A program made the position numbers and the translations under genes. Shown piece by piece: positions 53,053-63,554 of a stretch of 64,000 bases of DNA (position 1 is the first letter of the stretch; the number at the start of each line of letters is the position of its first letter). The notes beneath the pieces are model-generated. The model ran no database searches. It was not told the DNA's origin and saw only the letters and a list, made by a program, of their open reading frames with translations. The stretch covers positions 806,001 to 870,000 of the forward strand of contig NW_027480544.1 of assembly GCF_051401765.1 (NCBI RefSeq). Direction: 5' to 3'. The DNA is from Calliopsis andreniformis. Its lineage: Eukaryota > Arthropoda > Insecta > Hymenoptera > Andrenidae.

Positions 53053-54860
53053 ATTGAGGTTTGAGGACTGAGAATTGAGGATTGAGGATTGAGGATTGAG
53101 GATTGAAGATTGAGTATTGACGATTGAAGATTGAGGATTGAGGATTGAGGATTGAGGATTGAGGGTTGAGGATTGAAGATTGAGGATTGGGTATTGCGGA
53201 TTGCACATTGAGGATTGAAGATTGAGGATTGGGTGTTGAGGGTTGAAGAATGAGGATTGAGGATTGAGGATTGAGGATTGAGGATTGAAGATTCAGTATT
53301 GAGGATTGAAGATTGTGGATTAAGGATTGAGGATTGAGGATTGAAGATTGAAGATTGAGTATTGAGGATTGAAGATTGAGGATTGAGGACTGAGTATTGA
53401 GGATTGAGGATTGAGTATTGAGGATTGAGGGTGGAAGACTGAGGATTGGGTAATGAGGATTGAACGTTGAGGATTGAGGGTTGAGGATTGAGGATTGAGG
53501 ATTGAAGATTGAAGATTGAATATTAATGATTGAAGATTTAGGATTGAGGATTGAGGGTTGTGGATTGAGGACGAGGACTGAGGGTTGAGTATTGGTGTTT
53601 GAAGTCTGAGGATTGAGGATTGAGGATTGAGGATTGAGGATTGAAGATTGAGGATTCGGTATTGAGGATTGAAGAATAAGGATTGAGGAGTGAGGTCTGA
53701 GGATTGAGGATTGCAGTTTGAGTATTGAGGATTAAAGATTGAGGATTGTGGATTGAGGATTGAGGATTGAGGATTGAGGATTGATTATTGAAGATTGAGT
53801 ATTGAGGATTGAAGATTGAGGATTGAGGATTGAGCATTGAGGATTGAGGATTGAAGATTGAGGATTGGGGATTGAGGATTGACGATTGAGTATTGAGCAT
53901 TGACGATTGAGAATTGAGGATTGTGGATTGAGTATTGAGGACTGAGGATTGAGGATTGAAGATTGAATATTGATGATTGAAGATTGAGGATTGAGGATTG
54001 AGGGTTGCGGATTGAGGACGAGGACTGAGGGTTGAGTATTGGTGTTTGAAGTCTGTGGATTGAGGATTGTGGATTGAGAATTGAGGATTGTGGATTGAGG
54101 ATTGAAGATTGAGGATCCGGTATTGAGGATTGAAGAATGAGAATTGAGGAGTGAGGACTGAGGATTGAGGATTGCAGTTTGAGTATTGAGGATTGAAGAT
54201 TGAGGATTGCGGATTGAGGATTGAGGATAGAGTATTGATGATTGAAGATTGAGGATTGAGAATTGGGTATTGCGGATTGAACATTGAGGATTGAAGATTG
54301 AGGATTGGTTGTTGAGGGTTGAAGAATGATGATTGAGGATTGATGATTGAGGATTGAGGATTGAGGATTGAAGATTCAGTATTGAGGATTGAAGATTGTG
54401 GATTAAGGAATGAGGATTGAGGATTGAAGATTGAGTATTGAGGATTGAAGATTGAGGATTGAGGACTGAGTATTGAGGGTTGAGGATTCAGTATTGAGGA
54501 TTGAGTGTGGAAGACTGAGGATTGGGTAATGAGGATTGAACGTTGAGGATTGAGGGTTGAGGATTGAGGATTGAGGATTGCAGTTTGAGTATTGAGGATT
54601 GAAGATTGAGGATTTAGGATTGAGGATTGAGGATTGAGGATTGAGGATTGAGGATTGAAGATTGAGTATTGAGGATTGAAGATTGAGGATTGAGGATTGA
54701 GGATTGAGGATTGAGGATTGAAGATTGAGGATTGGGGATTGAGGACTGATGATTGACGACTGAGTATTGAGCATTGAGGATTGAGAATTGAGGATTGAGC
54801 ATTGCAGATTGAGTATTGAGGATTGAAGATTGAGGATTGAGGATTGTGGATTGAAGATTG

Positions 54861-54993
54861 AGGACTCAGTGTTGATGGTTGCGTGAGTATTGAAAACTGT
54901 GAATTGAGGATATTCTATTGAGTATTGGGGATTGACAATTGATTGTTGAGGACTTATGGGTGAAGATTGAGGATTCAGGTTTGAGGATTCAGG
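54861..54993 (+). repeat. Partial 186-bp module in the Z segment
   Basis: The right part is full length: the landmark is at 54,887-54,922 and the end lies 106 bases after it. The left part is contracted, with GGTTGCGTGAGTATTG joining directly to the landmark and the GAGAATTGATGTTTG stretch missing. It contains GGACTTATGGGTG, found only in the two Z copies. Confidence 0.82.
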
Positions 54994-56299
54994 ATTGAGG
55001 TTGGAGGACTGAGGATTGAGGATTCAGGATTGAGGATTGAGGATTGAGGATTGAGGATTGAGGTTTGAGGATTGAAGATTGAGGATTGGGTATTGCGGAT
55101 TGAACATTGAGGATTGAAGATTGAGGATTGGGTGTTGAGGGTTGAAGAATGAGGGTTGAGGATTGAGGATTGAGGATTGAGGATTGAGGATTGAAGATTC
55201 AGTATTGAGGATTGAAGATTGAGGATTAAGGATTGAGGATTGAGGATTGAAGATTGAGTATAGTGGATTGAAGATTGAGGATTGAGGACTGAGTATTGAG
55301 GATTGAGGATGGAAGACTGAGGACTGGGTAATGAGGATTGAACGTTGAGGATTGAGGGTTGAGGATTGAGGATTGAGGATTGAAGATTGAAGATTGAATA
55401 TTAATGATTGAAGATTGAGGATTGAGGATTGAGGGTTGTGGATTGAGGACGAGGACTGAGGGTTGAGTATTGGTGTTTGATGTCTGAGGATTGAGGATTG
55501 AGGATTGAGGATTGAGGATTGAAGATTGTGGATTCGGTATTGAGGATTGAAGAATGAGGATTGAGGAGTGAGGACTGAGGATTGACGATTGCAGTTTGAG
55601 TATTGAGGATTGAAGATTGAGGATTGAGGATTGAGGATTGAGGATTGAATATTGAGTATTGAGGATTCAATATTGAGTATTGAAGATTGAGGATTGAAGA
55701 ACGAGGATTGAGGATTGAGGATTGAGGATTGTGGATTGAGGATTGAAGGTTGAGGATTGAGGATTGAGTATTGAGGATTAAGGGTAGTGGATTGAAGGTT
55801 GAGGTTTGAGGATTGGCGATTGAGGATTGAGGATTGGGGATTGAGGATTGAGGATCGATGGTAGAGGATTGAGCATTGACGATTGAGGATTGAGGATTGA
55901 GGATTGAGGATTGAGGATTGAGGATTGAAGATTGAGCATTGAGGATTGAGGGCTGAATATTGAGGATTGAGGATTGGGCATTGAATATTGGGGATTGAGA
56001 TTTGAGGACGGAGGATGGAGGAATGAGGTTTGAGGATTGAGGATCGAGGATCGAGGATTGAGGATTGAGGATTGAGGATTGAGGGCTGAATGTTTAGGAT
56101 TGAGGATTGAGGATTGGGCATTGAATATTTGGGATTGAGATTTGAGGACGGAGGATGGAGGAATGAGGTTTGAGGATTGAGGATTGAGGATCGAGGATTG
56201 AGGATTGAGGACTGAGGGTTGATGATTGAGAATTGAGGAATGAGCATTGAGGATTGAGTTTTGAGTATTGACATTTGAATACTGAAGATTGAGGATTGA

Positions 56300-56335
56300 G
56301 TATTTAAATCTGAGAATCGAGGGTATTCTATTGAG
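56300..56335 (+). repeat. Diverged 36-bp landmark in Y'
   Basis: Copy of the 51,232 landmark at offset 5,068, differing as TTTAAATCTGAG in place of TTTAAAACTGAG. Confidence 0.8.
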
Positions 56336-56789
56336 GATTGATCATTGAGGATTGTGGTTTGAGGATGGCGATTTGAAGGTTGAGGATTGTGTATTGAGGA
56401 TTCAAGACTGAGTATTGAGAATATTGTATTGAGGATTGAGAATTGAGGATTGAGGATTGAGTAGTGAGGTTTGAGAATTGAGGATTGAAGATTGACGACT
56501 GAGGGTTGAGGACTGTGTATTGAGGATTGAGCATTGAGGATTGAAGGTTGATGATTGAGGACTGAAGATTGGGGATTCAGGATTGAGGATTGAGTATTGA
56601 GTACTGATAATTGAGGATCGAGTTTTGTGAATTGATGATTGAGCATTGAATATTGATGATTGAAGTTTGAGGACTGACGATTGAGGATTGAGGATTGATG
56701 GTTACGGATTGCGGATTGAAGATTGAGGACTGAGATGTGAGGCTTGAGGATTGAGGTTTGGGGATTGAATATTGTAGATTGTGTATTGT

Positions 56790-56825
56790 TTATTGAAAAC
56801 TGAGGATTCAAGACATTCTATTGAG
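56790..56825 (+). repeat. Second diverged landmark in Y'
   Basis: Copy of the 51,722 landmark at offset 5,068. It has GACATTCTATTGAG, the only copy without TATTCTA. Confidence 0.8.
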
Positions 56826-57941
56826 GATTGAGCATTGAGGATTGAGGTTTGAGAATTGGGGTTTGAGGATGGCGATTTGAAGATTGTGGATTGAGGATTG
56901 AGGATTCAATACAGAGAATTGAGGATATTGTATTGAGGATAGAGGATTGAGGACTGAGGATTGAGGATTGAGGATTGAGGATTGAGCAATGAGGATTGAG
57001 GATTGAGGATCGATGGCTGAGGATTGAGCATTGACGATTGAGTATTGATGTTTGAGGACTGAGGATTGAGGATTGAGGATTGAGAATTGAGGACTGAGGA
57101 TTGAGGATTGAACATTGAGGATTGGGTGTTGAGGATTGAACATTGTGGATTGAGGATTGATTATTGAGGATTGAGGATTGAAGATTGACTATTGAGGATT
57201 GAAGATTGAAGACTGAGGATTGAGGATTGAGGATTGAGGGTTGAGGGTTGAAGATTGCGGATTGGGTATTGCGGATTGAACATAGAGGATTGAAGATTGA
57301 GGATTGGGTGTTGAGGATAGAAGAATGAGGATTGAGGATTGAGGATTGAGGATTGAGGATTGAGGATTGAAGATTCAGTATTGAGGATTGAAGATTGAGG
57401 GTTGAGGATTGACGATTGAGGATTGTAGATTGAGTATTGAGGATTGAAGATTGAGGATTGAGGACTGAGTATTGAGGATTGAGGATTGAGGATTGACGAT
57501 TGAGGATTGAAGACGGAGGATTGGGTATTGATGGTTGAACACTGAGGATTGAGGATTGAAGATTGAGTATTGATGATTGAAGATTGACGATTGCGGATTG
57601 AGAATTGAGGATTGAGGATTGAGGAATGATCATTGCAGATACAGTATTGAGGATTGAACGTTGAGGATTGTGGATTGAGGATTGAGGATTGAGGATTGAG
57701 GATGAGGGCTGAGGTTTGAGGATTGAGGTTTGAGGTCTGAGGACTGAGAATTGAGGGTCGAGAATTGAGGATTGAGGATCGAGGATTGAAGATTGAGGAT
57801 TGGGTATTGAGGATTGAAGAATGAGGATTGAGGATTGAAGATTGGGGATTGAGGATTGAGGATTGCATATTGAGTATTCAGGATTGGAGATTGGCGATTG
57901 AGGGTTGAGGATTGAGGATAGAGGATTGAAGGTTGAGGATT

Positions 57942-58127
57942 GGGGACTGAGTGTTGAGGGTTGAGTGATGAGAATTGATGTTTGTGGATAGAGATTTGAA
58001 GATTTCAGGTTGAGTATTGAGTATTGAAGCCTGTGAATTCAGGATATTCTATTGAGGATTGAGGACTGACAAGTGATTGTTGAGGACTGAGGTCTGAAGA
58101 CAGAGGATTCAGGTTTGAGGATTCAGG
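57942..58127 (+). repeat. 186-bp module, copy 4
   Basis: Landmark at 58,021-58,056 with GAATTCAGGATATTC, the only full module that has the domain 1 style EcoRI site. Start of the X'' unit, 5,075 bp after copy 3. Confidence 0.88.
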
Positions 58128-60598
58128 ATTGTGGTTTGAGGACTGAGAATTGAGGATTGAGGATTGAGGATTGAGGATTGAAGATTGAGTATTGACGATT
58201 GAAGATTGAGGATTGAGGATTGAGGATTGAGGATTGAGGGTTGAGGATTGAAGATTGAGGATTGGGTATTGCGGATTGCACATTGAGGATTGAAGATTGA
58301 GGATTGGGTGTTGAGGGTTGAAGAATGAGGATTGAGGATTGAGGATTGAGGATTGAGGATTGAATATTCAGTATTGAGGATTGAAGATTGTGGATTAAGG
58401 ATTGAGGATTCAGGATTGAAGATTGAGTATTGAGGATTGAAGATTGAGGATTGAGGACTGAGTATTGAGGATTGAGGATTGAGCATTGAGGATTGAGGGT
58501 GGAAGACTGAGGATTGGGTAATGAGGATTGAACGTTGAGGATTGAGGGTTGAGGATTGAGGATTGAGGATTGAAGATTGAAGATTGAATATTAATGATTG
58601 AAGATTTAGGATTGAGGATTGAGGGTTGTGGATTGAGGACGAGGACTGAGGGTTGAGTATTGGTGTTTGAAGTCTGAGGATTGAGGATTGAGGATTGAGG
58701 ATTGAGGATTGAAGATTGAGGATTCGGTATTGAGGATTGAAGAATAAGGATTGAGGAGTGAGGTCTGAGGATTGAGGATTGCAGTTTGAGTATTGAGGAT
58801 TAAAGATTGAGGATTGAGGATTGAGGATTGAGGATTGAGGATTGAGGATTGATTATTGAAGATTGAGTATTGAGGATTGAAGATTGAGGATTGAGGATTG
58901 AGCATTGAGGATTGAGGATTGAAGATTGAGGATTGGGGATTGAGGATTGACGATTGAGTATTGAGCATTGACGATTGAGAATTGAGGATTGTGGATTGAG
59001 TATTGAGGATTGAGGATTGAGGATTGAAGATTGAATATTGATGATTGAAGATTGAGGATTGAGGATTGAGGGTTGCGGATTGAGGACGAGGACTGAGGGT
59101 TGAGTATTGGTGTTTGAAGTCTGTGGATTGAGGATTGTGGATTGAGAATTGAGGATTGTGGATTGAGGATTGAAGATTGAGGATCCGGTATTGAGGATTG
59201 AAGAATGAGAATTGAGGAGTGAGGACTGAGGATTGAGGATTGCAGTTTGAGTATTGAGGATTGAAGATTGAGGGTTGCGGATTGAGGATTGAGGATAGAG
59301 TATTGATGATTGAAGATTGAGGATTGAGAATTGGGTATTGCGGATTGAACATTGAGGATTGAAGATTGAGGATTGGTTGTTGAGGGTTGAAGAATGATGA
59401 TTGAGGATTGATGATTGAGGATTGAGGATTGAGGATTGAAGATTCAGTATTGAGGATTGAAGATTGTGGATTAAGGAATGAGGATTGAGGATTGAAGATT
59501 GAGTATTGAGGATTGAAGATTGAGGATTGAGGACTGAGTATTGAGGGTTGAGGATTCAGTATTGAGGATTGAGTGTGGAAGACTGAGGATTGGGTAATGA
59601 GGATTGAACGTTGAGGATTGAGGGTTGAGGATTGAGGATTGAGGATTGAAGATTGAAGATTGAATATTAATGATTGAAGATTGAGGATTGAGTATTGAGG
59701 GTTGTGGATTGAGGACGAGGACTGAGAGTTGAGTATTGGTGTTTGAAGTCTGAGGATTGAGGATTGAGGATTGAGGATTGAGGACTGAAGATTGAGGATT
59801 CGGTATTGAGGATTGAAGAATGAGTATTGAGGAGTGAGGACTGAGGATTGAGGATTGCAGTTTGAGTATTGAGGATTGAAGATTGAGGATTGAGGATTGA
59901 GGATTGAGGATTGAGGATTGAGGATTGAGGATTGAAGATTGAGTATTGAGGATTGAAGATTGAGGATTGAGGATTGAGGATTGAGGATTGAGGATTGAAG
60001 ATTGAGGAATGGGGATTGAGGATTGACGATTGAGTACTGAGCATTGACGATTGAGAATTGAGGATTGTGGATTGAGTATTGAGGATTGAGGATTGAGGAT
60101 TGAAGATTGAATATTGATGATTGAAGATTGAGGATTGAGGATTGTGAGTTGCGGATTGAGGACGAGGACTGAGGGTTGGGCATTGGTGTTTGAAGTCTGA
60201 GGATTGAGGATTGTGGATTGAGAATTGAGGATTGTGGATTGAGGATTGAAGATTGAGGATCCGGTATTGAGGATTGAAGAATGAGAATTGTGGAGTGAGG
60301 ACTGAGGATTGAGGATTGCAGTTTGAGTATTGAGGATTGAAGATTGAGGATTGTGGATTGAGGATTGAGGATTGAGGATTGAGGATTGAGGATTGAAGAT
60401 TGAGTATTGAGGATTGAAGATTGAGGATTGAGGATTGAGGATTGAGGTTTGAGGATTGAAGATTGAGGATTGGGGATTGAGGACTGAGGATTGACGACTG
60501 AGTATTGAGCATTGAGGATTGAGAATTGAGGATTGAGGATTGAAGATTGAGTATTGAGGATTGAAGATTGAGGATTGAGGATTGTGGATTGAAGATTG

Positions 60599-60731
60599 AG
60601 GACTGAGTGTTGAGGGTTGCGTGAGTATTGAAAACTGTGAATTGAGGATATTCTATTGAGTATTGGGGATTGACAATTGATTGTTGAGGACTTATGGGTG
60701 AAGATTGAGGATTCAGGTTTGAGGATTCAGG
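60599..60731 (+). repeat. Partial 186-bp module in the Z' segment
   Basis: Same contracted form as at 54,861, offset 5,738, landmark at 60,625-60,660. The shared deletion joint GTTGCGTGAG shows that Z and Z' are copies of one rearranged unit. Confidence 0.82.
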
Positions 60732-61467
60732 ATTGAGGTTGGAGGACTGAGGATTGAGGATTGAGGATTGAGGATTGAGGATTGATGGCTGAGGGTCGTG
60801 CGTTGAATATTGAGGATTGAGGATTGCGGATTGAGGATTGAAGATAGAGTATAGATGATTGAAGATTGAGGATTAAGGATTGGGGGTTGAGGCTTGAGGA
60901 CGAGGACTGACGGCCGAGGATTGAGGTTTGAGGATTGAGGATTGAGGATTGAGGACTGAGGATTGATGATTGAGGATTGTGCATTGAGGATTGCAGATTG
61001 TGGTCTGAGGATTGAGGATTGAAGATTGAGTACTGAGGGTTGAAGATTGAGGATTGAGGATTGAGGATTTAGGATTGAGGATGAGGGCTATGGGTTGAGG
61101 ATTGAGGTTTGAAGACTGAGGACTGAGGATTGAGGATTGAGAATTGAGGATTGAGGATTGAGGATTGAAGATTCAGGATTGGGTATTGAGGATTGAAGAA
61201 TGAGGATTGAGGATTGAGGATTGAGGATTGAGGATTGAGGATTGAAGATTGAGTATTCAGGATTGGAGATTGACGGTTGAGGATTGAGGACCGAGGGTTG
61301 AGGATTGAGGATTGAAGGTTGAGTATTGAGGATTGAAGATTGACGATTGAGGATTGAGAATTGAGGATTGAGGGTTGAGGAATGAGCATTGAAGATTGAG
61401 TATTGAGGATTGAACGTTGAGGATTGTGGATTGAGGATTGAGGATTCAGGATTGAATATTGAGGACT

Positions 61468-61653
61468 GGGGACTGAGTGCTGAGGGTTAAGTGATGAGAA
61501 TTGATGTTTGTGGATAGAGATTTGAAGATTGCAGATTGAGTATTGGGTAATGAAAACTGTGAATTGATGATATTCTATTGAGGATTGAGGATTGACAACA
61601 GATTGTAGAGGACTGAGGGCTGAAGATTGAGGATTCAGTATTGAGGACTTAGG
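61468..61653 (+). repeat. 186-bp module, copy 5
   Basis: Landmark at 61,547-61,582 with GTAATGAAAACTGTG. Distinctive changes are GTGCTGAGGGTTAAG on the left and GACAACAGATTG on the right. Confidence 0.88.
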
Positions 61654-62788
61654 ATTGAGGTTTGAGGACTGAGGATTGAAGATTGAGTATTGAGGACTGA
61701 GTTTTGAGGATTGAGGATTGAGTATTGAGGATTGAGGATGGAAGACTGAGGATTGGGTGTTGAGGATTGAACGTTGAGGATTGAAGATTGAAGATTGAAT
61801 ATTAATGATTGAAGATTGAGGATTGAGGATTGAGGGTTGTGGATTGAGGACGAAGACTGAGGGTTGAGTATTTGTGTTTGAAGTCTGAGGATTGAGCGTT
61901 GAGGATTGAGAATTGAGGATTGAGGATTGAGGATTGAAGATTGAGGATTCGGTATTGAGGATTGAAGAATGAGGATTGAGGAGTGAGGACTGAGGATTGG
62001 GGATTGCAGTTTGAGTATTGAGGATTGAAGATTGAGGATTGAGGATTGAGGATTGAGGATTGAGGATTGAGGACTGAGGATTGAAGATTGAGTATTGAGG
62101 ACGAGGACTGAGGGTTGAGTATTGATGGTTGAGGTCTGAGGATTGAGGATTGAGGATTGAGAATTGAGGACTGAGGATTGAGGATTGAAGATTGAGGATT
62201 GGGTGTTGAGGATTGAAGAATGTGGATTGAGTATTGATTATTGAGGATTGAGGATTGAAGATTGACTATTGAGGATTGAAGACTGAAGACTGAGGACTGA
62301 GGATTGAGGGTTGAGGGTTGAGGGTTGAAGATTGAGGATTGGGTATTGCGGATTGAACATAGAGGATTAAAGATTGAGGATTGGGTGTTGAGGATAGAAG
62401 AATGAGGATTGAGGATTGAGGATTGAGGATTGAGGATTGAGGATTGAAGGTTCAGTATTGAGGATTGAAGATTGAGAATTGAGGATTGACGATTGAGGAT
62501 TCAAGATTGATTATTGAGGATTGAAGATTGAGGATTGAGGACTGAGTATTGAGGATTGAGGATTGAGGATTGAGGATTGAGGATTGCAGTCTGAGGATTG
62601 GGTATTGATGGTTGAACATTGAGGATTGAGGATTGAAGATTGAGTATTGAGGATTGAAGATTGACGATTGAGGATTGAGAATTGAGGATTGAGGATTGAG
62701 GAATGATCATTGAAGATTGAGTATTGAGGATTGAACGTTGAGGATTGTGGATTGAGGATTGATGATTGAGGATTGAATATTGACGATT

Positions 62789-62974
62789 GGGGACTGAGTG
62801 TTGAGGGTTGAGTGATGAGAATTGATGTTTGTGGATAGAGATTTGAAGATTGCAGATTGAGTATTGAGTAATGAAAACTGTGTATTGATGATATTCTATT
62901 GAGGATTGAGGATTGACAACTGATTGTAGAGGACTGAGGGCTGAAGATTGAGGATTCAGTATCGGGGATTCAGG
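62789..62974 (+). repeat. 186-bp module, copy 6
   Basis: Landmark at 62,868-62,903 with GTGTATTGATGATATTC. It most resembles copy 1, and both are preceded by ATATTGACGATT. Confidence 0.88.
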
Positions 62975-63368
62975 ATTGAGGTTTGAGGACTGACGATTGA
63001 GGATTGAGGATTGTGGATTGAGAATTGAGGATTGAGGATTGAAGATTGAGCATTGAAGATTGAGGATTGAAGAATGAGGATTGAGGATTGAGGATTGAGG
63101 ATTGAGGATTGAGGGTTGAGGATTGAGGATGAGGGCTGAGGTCTGAGGATTGAGGTTTGAGGTCTGAGGACTGAGAATTGAGGGTCGAGAATTGAGGATT
63201 GAGGATTGAGGATTGAAGATTGAGGATTGGGTATTGAGGATTGAAGAATGAGGATTGAGGATTGAGGATTGGGGATTGAGAATTGAGTATAGAAGATTGA
63301 GTATTCAGGATTGGAGATTGGTGATTGAGGGTTGAGGATTGAGGATAGATGATTGAAGATTGAGGACT

Positions 63369-63554
63369 GGGGACTGAGAGTTGAGGGTTGAGTGATGATA
63401 ATTTATGATTGTGGATAGAGATTTGAAGATTTCAGGTTGAGTATTGAGTATTGAAACCTGTGAATTAAGGATATTCTATTGAGGATTGAGGATTGACAAC
63501 TGATTGTTGAGGACTGAGGTCTGAAGACTGAGGATTCAGGTTTGAGGATTCAGG
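63369..63554 (+). repeat. 186-bp module, copy 7
   Basis: Landmark at 63,448-63,483 with GAAACCTGTGAATTAAGG. Left part carries GTGATGATAATTTATG, the most diverged version of that stretch. Confidence 0.88.

Larger units (their letters stand above)
48600..54560 (+). repeat. Domain 2 higher-order block X-Y-X'
   Basis: X (48.6-50.3 kb) and X' (52.87-54.56 kb) align at offsets of 4,259-4,266. Anchors are GCGGATTGAGGACG at 49,741 and 54,007 (GCGG in X is followed by GACGCGG) and GGTTGTTGAGGG at 50,041 and 54,307. Y lies between them, with AGGGCTGAATGTTTAGG and two diverged landmarks. X contains internal copies of a subunit starting near ATTAATGATTGAAG (about 49,257 and 50,331). Confidence 0.8.
55370..60750 (+). 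repeat. Domain 2 higher-order block Y'-X''-extra-Z'
   Basis: 50.3-54.5 kb aligns with 55.37-59.6 kb at an offset of 5,068 (5,075 in part). An extra stretch of about 670 bp resembling X (59.63-60.3 kb) follows. Z' then aligns with Z (54.56-55.0 kb) at offset 5,738. The extra stretch accounts exactly for the change of offset. Confidence 0.8.

Noticed and set aside
48105..63554. The 186-bp module as an inserted transposable element or MITE
   Set aside because: It stays in heptamer register with its surroundings, lacks terminal inverted repeats and target-site duplications, and has no coding content.
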